In this document: positions 40,124 through 48,902 of the stretch, piece after piece | How the letters are laid out: every line of letters begins with the position of its first letter | Position numbering within the stretch: the first letter of the stretch is position 1 | Source of the DNA: GCA-002282575 sp964519885 | Lineage (GTDB): Bacteria > Pseudomonadota > Gammaproteobacteria > Thiomicrospirales > Thiomicrospiraceae | Assembly: GCA_964519885.1 (NCBI GenBank) | Contig: CAZFLX010000015.1 | Location: 1 to 53,325 of the forward strand | Length of the DNA: 53,325 nt | Reading direction: 5' to 3' | Notes under the pieces: model-generated | What the model saw: the letters and a program-made list of their open reading frames with translations, nothing else | The model's database searches: none | Told to the model about the DNA's origin: nothing | Program-made: the position numbers and the translations under genes

Positions 40124-42142
40124 GTGAATAACGAACGCAATCCCAAACATTGGCCAACACTTCCCAGCGATTTTGCACAAGCTTTAACTTTATTGCAAAG
40201 CCTGCCTGCACCTGCCTTACTAATCGAGGTGCTTAGCCAGTGGCAAGCGGAACAAGAGCCAGATGAAACCCATATTCGCCTCAGGCATCAATTGTTGCAT
40301 TGGGAAAAACAACGGCAACAGCTCAGCGACCATCTACCCGAAAGCAACGAGCAGTGGGAAAACTTTCGCCGTATGCTGTTATCACTGCTTTCCTCGCCTT
40401 TGGTGTTACTGACCGCTTTAGCCGCGCATCTGGCGAAACTTCGCTTATTTAAGGTGATGGAAATATCCGAACAGCAACAGCTTGCGCTGCAAACTCAATC
40501 GGTCTATGCGCCTTTAGCCAATCGGTTGGGGCTTTCTACGTGGAAATGGGAAATGGAAGACATTGCCTTTCGTCTTTCACACCCCCAAGATTATGCCAAT
40601 ATTGCCAAAGCCTTAGCCAGTAAGCGCACCGAACGCGAAGCCTTTATTAAGCTAACTATTGAAGCCATTAGTCAACTATTAGAACGTGAACACATACAAG
40701 CCGATATTGCTGGACGACCCAAGCACATTTATAGCATCTACAAAAAAATGCAGCGTAAATCACTGGCATTTGAACAACTTTACGACTTACACGCGCTGAG
40801 ATTACTCACCCACTCCATTGAAGATTGCTATCGTATTCTAGGGTTATTGCATCAGCACTTCGTGCCCCTGTTAAGTGAATTTGACGACTATATTGCTCGC
40901 CCTAAAGCCAACGGCTACCAGAGCATTCACACCATTGTCATTGGTCACAATGGCTGGCCAGTGGAAATCCAAATTCGTACCCAACACATGCATCAACTCG
41001 CTGAAGAAGGCGTTGCAGCCCATTGGCGTTACAAAGAAGGTGCTCAACAAGATGCCAGCTTAACGCAATTGGTGCATCAACTCAGACAAAGTTTGTCGGG
41101 AGAATTAGACGCACAAAGTTTCGATGCTTGGGAAAAAGAACTGACGGGCAAACATATTTTTGTCCTCACGCCCAAAGGAGATTTATTACGTTTAACCCAA
41201 GGCGCAACCGCTTTAGATGTGGCTTACCTGATTCACACCGATTTGGGTCACAGCTGTCGGGGCGCACTGGTTAATGGGGCAATTAAACCACTCGATGAAC
41301 CCTTAGCTAATGGCGACCGCGTTGAGATTCTCACGCAAAAACAAGGCACACCTAACCTGAACTGGTTGTCTGGCAAGTTCTTAGCCACCAGTCGCGCACG
41401 TGGTAAGGTTAAAGCCTATTTCAATCGTCAAGCTGCCGACGTGCATTTGGCAACGGGTAAGTCTCAGCTAGACAGACTCAAGTCTCGTTTCCGCTTGGGC
41501 GCAGAATTTATTCAATTTTTAACACAACGCTTTACTTTTGTTAGTAACGATAAAAGCCTCGCCATTGCCATCGGTCAAGGGCGCATTAGTAGCGAACAAC
41601 TGTCGAAAGCGGTGCAAGATTATTTGCATCCTCGTGTACAAACACCCATCAGTACGACAACCAACGAACCCAGTAAACCTCAAGATTCCAGTATTTTTGT
41701 GCCAGGTATTGGCAAAGTCACCGCGCACATTGCACAGTGTTGCTCGCCGCAACCACCCGAACCCATTATTGGTCTTCTCACCCGTCAGCATGGCTTGCGC
41801 ATTCATCGTCAAGACTGTCCCGACCTACTCGCCCTGCCCGCGCAAACGCATCAACGACTACTTAAAGTTCGCTGGGGTGGCATTCAATCAGCGGAAACAC
41901 CTTTGTGTTTGGAAATTATCGCCATTGAACGCGACAATTTATTGGTAGACTTAGTTACCTGTTTAACGAGAGAAGGCGTGCGTATTGGTCACTTCCAAGC
42001 ATTGCCGGGTGAACAAGCCAACAGCATTCGTGTGCATCTGGAGTTATCTGTAAATGCCGAGCAAGATTGGCTGGCTTTAATGGATAAAATCGAAAGCCTC
42101 TCGGAAGTATTAAGTGTCACTTATTGTCTTGAATCGGCATAA
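40124..42142 (+). CDS. relA: (p)ppGpp synthetase RelA
   Basis: The 672-residue protein makes (p)ppGpp at stalled ribosomes in the stringent response. The synthetase domain has GRPKHIYSIYKKMQRK and the catalytic EFDDY (Glu252) followed by PKANGYQSIHT. A TGS domain (KHIFVLTPKGDLLRLTQGAT), a zinc-finger region with AQCCSP and a C-terminal ACT domain follow. The N-terminal pseudo-HD region is much reduced and lacks the HD residues, so no hydrolase activity is expected and the protein is shorter than E. coli RelA. It starts at a GTG 8 bp after the phosphatase gene. Confidence 0.93.
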   Translation: MNNERNPKHWPTLPSDFAQALTLLQSLPAPALLIEVLSQWQAEQEPDETHIRLRHQLLHWEKQRQQLSDHLPESNEQWENFRRMLLSLLSSPLVLLTALAAHLAKLRLFKVMEISEQQQLALQTQSVYAPLANRLGLSTWKWEMEDIAFRLSHPQDYANIAKALASKRTEREAFIKLTIEAISQLLEREHIQADIAGRPKHIYSIYKKMQRKSLAFEQLYDLHALRLLTHSIEDCYRILGLLHQHFVPLLSEFDDYIARPKANGYQSIHTIVIGHNGWPVEIQIRTQHMHQLAEEGVAAHWRYKEGAQQDASLTQLVHQLRQSLSGELDAQSFDAWEKELTGKHIFVLTPKGDLLRLTQGATALDVAYLIHTDLGHSCRGALVNGAIKPLDEPLANGDRVEILTQKQGTPNLNWLSGKFLATSRARGKVKAYFNRQAADVHLATGKSQLDRLKSRFRLGAEFIQFLTQRFTFVSNDKSLAIAIGQGRISSEQLSKAVQDYLHPRVQTPISTTTNEPSKPQDSSIFVPGIGKVTAHIAQCCSPQPPEPIIGLLTRQHGLRIHRQDCPDLLALPAQTHQRLLKVRWGGIQSAETPLCLEIIAIERDNLLVDLVTCLTREGVRIGHFQALPGEQANSIRVHLELSVNAEQDWLALMDKIESLSEVLSVTYCLESA

Positions 42143-42219
42143 AAATGCTGGCCGAATAGTGCATTCACTCCCATAACACTCTATACTTAAACCATTAAAT
42201 CAACTTTTTATTTAGAGCC

Positions 42220-43587
42220 ATGTCATTTAGAATCGAAAAAGACAGTCTCGGCGAAGTGAAAGTGCCGAGCAACGCGCTGTATAGTGCGCAAACCCAACGT
42301 GCCATCGACAATTTCCCGATCAGCTTTCAACCTTTGCCCAGCGTGCTGATTCAAGCGATTGCCAGTGTCAAACATGCCAGCGCCACCACCAACGAACAAC
42401 TCGGCAAACTGTCAGCAGAGCAAGCCAACGCCATTCGCCAAGCGGCGCAAGAAATTATGGACGGTCAATGGCTCGATCAGTTCCCGATTGATGTTTTCCA
42501 AACGGGTTCTGGCACCAGCAGCAACATGAATGTGAATGAGGTGATTGCCACCCGTGCCAGTCAACTCAGTGGACTGAGCATTCACCCGAATGACCATGTC
42601 AATATGGCGCAAAGCTCAAACGACACCTTCCCCAGCGCCATTCACATTGCTTGTGTGCAACAGCTTCATCATGCGTTATTGCCTGCGTTAAACCAATTAC
42701 ACAACACAATTGAACGTAAAGCCATTGAATGTCAGGATGTGGTCAAAACAGGTCGCACCCATTTAATGGATGCCATGCCAGTGCGCATGGGACAAGAGTT
42801 GTCGGGTTGGGGGCAACAAATTGCCAATAATCGCAACCGTATTGAACAGACATTACCGCAACTCAGCGCCTTAGCCCAAGGCGGTACCGCCGTTGGTACA
42901 GGTGTGAATGCCCATGTTGAATTTGGCGCAAAATTTGCCCAAAACGTCAGCGACTTATTAGGCTTGCCTTTCACCAGTGCCGCTAATAAATTTGAAGCGC
43001 TATCCAGTTTGGATAATGTGGTTTCCTTATCGGGTCAACTCAAAACCCTAGCCGCCAGTTTAACAAAAATCGCTAACGATTTACGCTGGATGAATGCAGG
43101 CCCCCTGGCTGGGTTGGCTGAAATTAGCCTACCCGATTTACAACCAGGTAGCTCCATCATGCCAGGTAAAATCAACCCAGTTATGCCTGAAGCCACGCTA
43201 ATGGTCTGCGCTCAAGTGATGGGTAACGATGTGGCAATTAATATCGGCGGACAATCGGGCAACTTCCAGTTAAATGTCATGTTACCCATGATGGCACGCA
43301 ATATTTTAGAAAGCATTCAGCTACTCAGTAAGGTTATGCCCTTGTTGGCAGATAAAGCCATTGCTGGCTTCACGGTCAACCAAAAGCAATTAGACAAGGC
43401 CTTGTCGGTAAATCCGATTTTAGTAACTGCGCTTAACTCTGTGGTAGGCTATGAAAAAGGCGCACAAATTGCCAAAGAAGCCTACAAAACTGGCGAGCCC
43501 ATTATTGACGTGGCACTGCGCCTAACCGAGCTCGATCGAGAAACGCTAACGCGCCTCATGGATCCCAAATTACTCACTGGCGCTTGA
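42220..43587 (+). CDS. fumC: Class II fumarate hydratase FumC
   Basis: FumC interconverts fumarate and malate without an iron-sulfur cluster. The 455-residue protein has TGSGTSSNMNVNEV, HVNMAQSSNDTFPS, KTGRTHLMDAMPVRMGQE and the superfamily signature GSSIMPGKINPV. It has its own 77-bp upstream gap. Confidence 0.95.
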   Translation: MSFRIEKDSLGEVKVPSNALYSAQTQRAIDNFPISFQPLPSVLIQAIASVKHASATTNEQLGKLSAEQANAIRQAAQEIMDGQWLDQFPIDVFQTGSGTSSNMNVNEVIATRASQLSGLSIHPNDHVNMAQSSNDTFPSAIHIACVQQLHHALLPALNQLHNTIERKAIECQDVVKTGRTHLMDAMPVRMGQELSGWGQQIANNRNRIEQTLPQLSALAQGGTAVGTGVNAHVEFGAKFAQNVSDLLGLPFTSAANKFEALSSLDNVVSLSGQLKTLAASLTKIANDLRWMNAGPLAGLAEISLPDLQPGSSIMPGKINPVMPEATLMVCAQVMGNDVAINIGGQSGNFQLNVMLPMMARNILESIQLLSKVMPLLADKAIAGFTVNQKQLDKALSVNPILVTALNSVVGYEKGAQIAKEAYKTGEPIIDVALRLTELDRETLTRLMDPKLLTGA

Positions 43588-43612
43588 GCGTCTTTTCATA
43601 AAAGGAAAAACT

Positions 43613-43984
43613 ATGTCTGTTGCAACCTTAAAGGCCGACTTATTCGAAGAAACCATTAAAGCTCACGAAATGGTCATTATTGACTTTTGGGCTGCTTGGT
43701 GTGGTCCTTGTAAATCTTTTGCCCCTACTTTCGATGCCGCTGCTGAACGTCATCCCGAAGTCGCTTTTACCAAAGTCAACGTCGATGAAGAGCAAGAATT
43801 AGCTGGTTTATTTCAAGTACGCTCAATTCCAACCATTGCGTTTATGCGCGAAGGTATTGTCATTTATGCCCACTCAGGTGCATTGCAAGGCTCAGAACTT
43901 GACGAAATTATCGGTAAAGTCAAAGCGCTGGATATGGCACAAGTACACGCTGATATGGCCGCGCAACAACAAGGTCAAGCTTAA
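43613..43984 (+). CDS. Thioredoxin-family protein
   Basis: The 123-residue thioredoxin fold has the active site WCGPC (Cys30, Cys33) in FWAAWCGPCKSF and the cis-proline in RSIPTIAF. It has no signal peptide, so it acts in the cytoplasm. It is slightly longer than TrxA, with a Gln/Ala-rich tail. AAAAGGAA precedes the start. It lies 25 bp after fumC and 34 bp before the DUF294 gene. Confidence 0.9.
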   Translation: MSVATLKADLFEETIKAHEMVIIDFWAAWCGPCKSFAPTFDAAAERHPEVAFTKVNVDEEQELAGLFQVRSIPTIAFMREGIVIYAHSGALQGSELDEIIGKVKALDMAQVHADMAAQQQGQA

Positions 43985-44004
43985 TCAGTTAGTCCAATTC
44001 CCCT

Positions 44005-44053
44005 AAAGGAGTCACGTTATGCACTCACTTGAATTGACCTCAGTGACTCCTTT
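44005..44053 (+). promoter_or_regulatory. Stem that sequesters the DUF294 gene ribosome binding site
   Basis: AAAGGAGTCAC at 44005-44015, which contains the Shine-Dalgarno sequence, is perfectly complementary to GTGACTCCTTT at 44043-44053 inside the coding region. The 27-base loop carries the ATG (44019). In mRNA this 11-bp stem would hide the ribosome binding site. A protein-binding palindrome in DNA is the alternative. Confidence 0.6.
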
Positions 44054-45833
44054 CAATTTGCTCTCACCAGAGCAACATCAAGCCCTATCTCGACATAGTG
44101 ATTTACTCTATCTCGATGAACAGCAAACGTTGAACATCCGCAGTCAACCTGTTGCTGAACGTTTTTTATTATTCGTCTTCAAAGGGCGTGGACAATGGCA
44201 AGTGGACAATGACGAACAAGACATTATTCACGCCAATGAAACCGCTGGTGCCTTAATTCTGTTGCAAGGGGGCGAAGGACAGTTTACCGCACTGGAAGAA
44301 GTCTTGGCCTATCGCATTTCAGGAACATTTTTCGATCAGCTGTGCCAAGAAAATAGTGCCTTTTTAGCCTACTGGAGCGCAGGCATTCGCGACAAACTGA
44401 ATCGATTGCAACAACGTGAACAAACCGACGCTTTTGCTAATTTTATGATGCTCACTGCCACCGATGTGCGCCTCATTCCGATTGTCTCCCTAACTGACCA
44501 GCTTAGCTTACAACAAGCCAGTAAAGCGTTAAGACAGCAACAAGCCAGTGCGGGGTTAGTGCATTTGCCCGACCAGGGTCTGGGCATTATCACCACCACC
44601 GATTTGCTCAATGCTTTTACCGATTATGCGCCAACAGATTACCCCCTCCTCAGTCAACTTGCTAAACCTAAACTGGTGTGCATGCAGCAAGACGATCATC
44701 TGTTTAAAGCACTGGTACTAATGACCGAGCATAACCTCAGTCATATCGTTATCATGCACCAACAACAACCAATCGGAATTTTGCCACAAAAAACACTGTT
44801 AGGCGCACTGGCCAATCAATCGGTGATGATGGGACAACAACTCGAACAGGCCAGCAGCCTGAATGACTTGAGCGCCATTCAACACGGACTGACGTCACTC
44901 ATTCAAAGCTTACATCATAAGGGCGTTAATCCCCGATTCATTGCCGAATTGGTCAGTTCGCTCAATCGTGCGCTCTTCCGTAAAATCAGTCAACTGACTC
45001 GCCCAGCTTCATTAACCGACCTAGATTATGCCCTACTGATTATGGGATCGGAAGGAAGGCAGGAGCAGATTTTACGCACCGACCAAGACAATGCGCTGAT
45101 TTGGTTGGGTAATGCAAACAGCCGAGACGTTGAAGACTGGGCAAAGGCTATGCACGACGCATTGGCTGAGCTAGGCTTTCTTGACTGCCCTGGCAACATT
45201 ATGATGACGAACCCTCTCTGGCAACAACCTTTAGATAGTCTGCTAAAACAAGTTCATGAATGGATGCATTCACCAACCAACGAATCGATGATGTATCTTT
45301 CCATTCTGCTCGATGCCGATACCGCTGCCGGTAACCCTGAACTCACCCAGCGTTTATTAACACAAGTGAAATCGGCCGTAGCCAGTAACCGTGCTTTTAT
45401 GGGGCACTTTGCCAAAAGTGCGCTGGAATTTGAAACACCCTTGGGTCTTTTCTCTCAGTTCAAAACCAACAAACAAGGGCTGCTGGATTTGAAAAAAGGC
45501 GGACTCTTTCCCATTGTGCATGGCGCAAGGGTACTGATGTGCGAACACAAGCTAAACGCCACTACCACCCATGAACGCTTAATAGCCTTAGCCAATACTC
45601 GTACTCTGTCACAAAGTTTTGCCAGTGAACTGGTCGAGGCTTTTGATTTTATGCAACAACTGCGCCTGCACCAACAACTGACCAACCTGTCATTAGAGCA
45701 AGTTATTGATAATCAAATCCACGTGGATTCCCTGTCTCACTTACAAAAAGACCTACTTAAAGACAGCTTCAAACTCGTTGATCAGTTCAAGAACTTGCTT
45801 AATCATCATTACAAACTCAATCAACTGATGTGA
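44019..45833 (+). CDS. CBS/DUF294 nucleotidyltransferase-like protein
   Basis: The 604-residue protein has an N-terminal cyclic-nucleotide-binding-like beta-roll (residues about 20-120). A pair of CBS motifs (about 145-265) and a DUF294/GlnD-like nucleotidyltransferase core with IMGSEGRQEQILRTDQDNAL follow, then the C-terminal DUF294 helical domain. Proteins of this build are thought to be regulatory uridylyl/adenylyltransferases with unknown target. Its stop overlaps the exonuclease start (TGATG), a pairing seen in many proteobacteria. Translation may be controlled by the stem at 44005-44053. Confidence 0.88.
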   Translation: MHSLELTSVTPFNLLSPEQHQALSRHSDLLYLDEQQTLNIRSQPVAERFLLFVFKGRGQWQVDNDEQDIIHANETAGALILLQGGEGQFTALEEVLAYRISGTFFDQLCQENSAFLAYWSAGIRDKLNRLQQREQTDAFANFMMLTATDVRLIPIVSLTDQLSLQQASKALRQQQASAGLVHLPDQGLGIITTTDLLNAFTDYAPTDYPLLSQLAKPKLVCMQQDDHLFKALVLMTEHNLSHIVIMHQQQPIGILPQKTLLGALANQSVMMGQQLEQASSLNDLSAIQHGLTSLIQSLHHKGVNPRFIAELVSSLNRALFRKISQLTRPASLTDLDYALLIMGSEGRQEQILRTDQDNALIWLGNANSRDVEDWAKAMHDALAELGFLDCPGNIMMTNPLWQQPLDSLLKQVHEWMHSPTNESMMYLSILLDADTAAGNPELTQRLLTQVKSAVASNRAFMGHFAKSALEFETPLGLFSQFKTNKQGLLDLKKGGLFPIVHGARVLMCEHKLNATTTHERLIALANTRTLSQSFASELVEAFDFMQQLRLHQQLTNLSLEQVIDNQIHVDSLSHLQKDLLKDSFKLVDQFKNLLNHHYKLNQLM

Positions 45834-46456
45834 TGATGATGGGCTTTCAGTTACTCTACCGCTACTGGCAACGCAAACAACTCAAACTGCCCGAATACGC
45901 CTTCTTGTTTCAGCCACCCACTCGACCAGGGGTGGTCAGTTTAGACTGTGAAACAACTGGTCTTGATCCGAAAAAAGATGAAATCATTAGCATCGGTGCG
46001 GTACGCATTATCGACAATCAAATACTCACCAGCGAAAGACTGGAACTCAAACTCAAACCTTCGAAACGTATTGGCGCCGATGCCATTAAAGTACATCAAC
46101 TGCGCAACTGTGATGTCGAAGATGGACTTGAACCCATTGAAGCGATGAAGCAACTCCTAGACTTCATTGGTAGTAGCCCCATTTTAGGCTATTACCTAGA
46201 GTTTGATATGGCACTGATTAACCGCGTGGTTCAGCCTTGGCTAGGCATTAAATTACCAAACCCACAATATGAATTGTCGGCATTGTATTACGATGCAAAA
46301 ATTGGTCTCATTCCACAAAAACGACTCGATCTCAGATTAAGCAGTATTTGCACCGAATTGAAGGTTCCCCACTTGGGTGCTCACGATGCCTATACCGATG
46401 CGCTGACCGTTGCGATTGCTTACGTTAAACTTTGTCAACATACAGCATCGGACTAA
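45833..46456 (+). CDS. DnaQ-like 3'-5' exonuclease (DEDDh)
   Basis: This protein of about 207 residues has exonuclease motifs SLDCETTGLDP (Asp, Glu), GYYLEFDMALIN (Asp) and GAHDAYTDAL (His, Asp). It is similar to the DNA polymerase III epsilon exonuclease domain but lacks an epsilon tail. The start lies in a run of GTG/ATG codons (45830-45841); ATG 45833 overlaps the upstream stop. It is coupled to the DUF294 gene. Confidence 0.9.
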   Translation: MMMGFQLLYRYWQRKQLKLPEYAFLFQPPTRPGVVSLDCETTGLDPKKDEIISIGAVRIIDNQILTSERLELKLKPSKRIGADAIKVHQLRNCDVEDGLEPIEAMKQLLDFIGSSPILGYYLEFDMALINRVVQPWLGIKLPNPQYELSALYYDAKIGLIPQKRLDLRLSSICTELKVPHLGAHDAYTDALTVAIAYVKLCQHTASD

Positions 46457-46555
46457 GTATTAACTGTCTAAACTGTGTATTAAAAGAAACGCCTACAAAT
46501 GCTATTGTGTTAAAATAACGGGTGTTTTAACATTCGGTATAAACTAGGGCAAAAG

Positions 46556-46918
46556 ATGACACTTTCGATTTTAATGGTAGATGACAGTCCGATTTTATTA
46601 AACATTCAAAAAAAGCTAATAGAAAAAGAAGGTTATGCCGTTACCACCGCCACCAGCGGTAAAGAAGCGCTCTGCACCCTAAAGCAACATCGTTATGATC
46701 TGATTTTGATGGACATGCAAATGCCTGAAATGAATGGTTTAGAAACAGCCGCACACGTCAGAAGTCTAGGCATTTCTACCCCCATTTTGGCGCTCACCGG
46801 TAACGACTCCCACGAAGATAAACAAAAGTGCCTAGCCCAAGGTATGAACGGATTTGTCGCCAAACCGCTAAAAATGCCTGCCTTAATTCAAGAATTAAAC
46901 AAGCTCAGCCTGGGTTAA
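46556..46918 (+). CDS. Single-domain response regulator
   Basis: The 120-residue receiver domain has the acidic pair Asp9-Asp10, phosphoacceptor Asp53 (LMDMQMPEMNG), Thr81 and Lys103 (VAKPL). It has no output domain, so it acts like CheY or as a phosphorelay carrier, perhaps for the hybrid kinase at 49.98 kb. An inverted repeat TGTTAAAA/TTTTAACA (46508-46532) lies upstream. Confidence 0.92.
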   Translation: MTLSILMVDDSPILLNIQKKLIEKEGYAVTTATSGKEALCTLKQHRYDLILMDMQMPEMNGLETAAHVRSLGISTPILALTGNDSHEDKQKCLAQGMNGFVAKPLKMPALIQELNKLSLG

Positions 46919-46983
46919 TCTAATCCAAGGGAACCTCTAAACCTCGCTTTGCTTGTTGCTTATGCAACTTAGCTTCAAACCCC

Positions 46984-48681
46984 TTAGAGTTTGAACAAAC
47001 TCATATTCGCCTGTAAGCTATTTGCCTCATCACGCAAATTTTCTGCCGATGCCGTGGTTTCTTCTACTAAGGCAGCATTTTGTTGTGTCACGGCATCAAT
47101 TTGGGAAATTGCCTGATGCACCTGACCAATGCCCACCGACTGTTCACGCGAGGCTACTGCAATTTCTTCTATCATGCTGCCCACTTTGTGAATCACCTCT
47201 GTCACACCCGACAAGGTTTTATCTGACAAACGGGCAAGTTGCTGACCGTTCTCTACCCGTTTTGCAGAATCATCAATGAGGTTTTTAATGTCTTTAGCTG
47301 CCTCAGCCGATTTTTGTGCCAAAGCTCTAACCTCACTCGCTACCACCGCAAACCCACGACCGTGTTCGCCAGCTCTGGCCGCTTCCACCGCAGCGTTTAA
47401 GGCTAACAAGTTGGTTTGAAAAGCAATGCCATCAATTAAGTTAACAATGTCGGAAATTTTGTGGCTCGACTCATGAATCGCGTTCATCGCTTCGATCATC
47501 TGTTGCAGAATATGACCACCATCTTGGGTTTGCGACTCAGCTAGCTTAGCCAACTCAGTCACTTTGGTGACGTTATCCGCATTCGACGCCACGGCAGATG
47601 ACATTTCATGCATGGTGGCACTGGTTTCTTCTAGTGCGGCGGCTTGCTGTTGCACCCGCGCAGACAGGTCGGAAGCTCCCATCGACACTTGTTCTGCCGA
47701 ACCGCGAACCGCTTCGGCACTGCTACGCGTTTCTGTCACAATACGTTTAAAACTTTCAATGGTGTAGTTCATCGCATTTTTCAGATCATGCAACTCACCC
47801 TTGTAGACCCCAGAGGGCATTTGTTTGGTTAAATCGCCATCTGCCAAAGCCAGCAACACTTCAGAAGCATCTGAAACAGCACGAGATAAAGACCGTTTAC
47901 GTATTTCTTCTTCGGTGACATCCACACCATATTTAATGACTTTAACCACTTTGCCCTGACTATCAAAGACAGGGTTATAGTTAGCTTCTAGCCAAACTGT
48001 ACGACCCTGAGCATCGATGCGCTCAAAAGTGCCTGACATTAATTCACCCTCACCCAGTCGCTGCCAAAAGTCTTGATAAGCGGCTGATTGCGCATAACTG
48101 GGCTGAACAAATCGCTGATGATGCTGACCCACCAGTTCAGACAAAGAATATCCCATCACTTTAAGAAAATTGGCATTAGCAGTCAGCACCATGCCTTGGG
48201 TATCAAACTCAATACTTGCCATCGAACGATCAATTGCGGACAACTTGGCTTCATTCACGATGTTCAGGTTGACTTGTTGGGTAATATCGGTAGCAACTTT
48301 AATCACCTTAACCACTTGCCCAGCCTCGTTAAACACCGGATTATAGCTAGCTTCTAACCACACCAGGCTGCCCGACTTGTGTCGACGGGCAAACCTATCT
48401 CGAAAAAACTCACCACTCGCCAATTTTTGCCAGAATGCTTGATAAGCAGCACTCTGCTGTTCTTCAGGCAACACAAATATGCGATGATGCTTACTAACCA
48501 CCTCGGCAAGTTGATAGCCAACTGCTGCTAAAAAGTTATCGTTCGCCTCTAAAATCTGACCGTTTATGTCAAAACTAATCACTGCGCTACTGCGAGAAAT
48601 CGCATCAATCAATGCTTCACATGCCCTTTTTTCGCTGGTGACCTTCTTCAAATCATGCGAGCAACCAAACCAATTCAACAT
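46984..48681 (-). CDS. Cytoplasmic PAS-PAS methyl-accepting chemotaxis protein
   Basis: The 565-residue protein has no membrane segment. Two PAS domains (about residues 25-145 and 150-270; each with a VWLEA-YNPVF core and an HH pair) precede a HAMP-like stretch and a signalling domain with the hairpin tip IDGIAFQTNLLALNAAVEAARAG. The C-terminus NSLQANMSLFKL is not a CheR tether. PAS domains of this kind can bind FAD or haem for redox or oxygen sensing (as in Aer), but the ligand is not determined here. It is divergent from the HD-GYP gene. Confidence 0.92.
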   Translation of the reverse strand: MLNWFGCSHDLKKVTSEKRACEALIDAISRSSAVISFDINGQILEANDNFLAAVGYQLAEVVSKHHRIFVLPEEQQSAAYQAFWQKLASGEFFRDRFARRHKSGSLVWLEASYNPVFNEAGQVVKVIKVATDITQQVNLNIVNEAKLSAIDRSMASIEFDTQGMVLTANANFLKVMGYSLSELVGQHHQRFVQPSYAQSAAYQDFWQRLGEGELMSGTFERIDAQGRTVWLEANYNPVFDSQGKVVKVIKYGVDVTEEEIRKRSLSRAVSDASEVLLALADGDLTKQMPSGVYKGELHDLKNAMNYTIESFKRIVTETRSSAEAVRGSAEQVSMGASDLSARVQQQAAALEETSATMHEMSSAVASNADNVTKVTELAKLAESQTQDGGHILQQMIEAMNAIHESSHKISDIVNLIDGIAFQTNLLALNAAVEAARAGEHGRGFAVVASEVRALAQKSAEAAKDIKNLIDDSAKRVENGQQLARLSDKTLSGVTEVIHKVGSMIEEIAVASREQSVGIGQVHQAISQIDAVTQQNAALVEETTASAENLRDEANSLQANMSLFKL

Positions 48682-48828
48682 ATTAAAACAAAACCTTCTG
48701 TAATAATTTGTAATAAAATTTACTCTATGATTTTAACAAATGACAGTTAAGATAATTACCACATAATTCTGATCAATAGCATAAAAAATATTGCATTAAA
48801 TATTCAATCATTAACTCTTAAAAGCATA

Positions 48829-48899
48829 GAACCTATCTTAATATTTGAGTTATAATTGAAAGTAAGATAAACCACTAATCCGATCTTGCTGATAGGTTC
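48829..48899. repeat. Inverted repeat flanking the HD-GYP gene promoter
   Basis: GAACCTATC (48829-48837) and GATAGGTTC (48891-48899) are perfect 9-bp inverted copies 53 bp apart. A TATAAT at 48851-48856 lies between, and the right copy reaches to 3 bp before the ATG. The site could bind a dimer pair that loops the promoter. Confidence 0.5.
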
Positions 48900-48902
48900 A
48901 CC

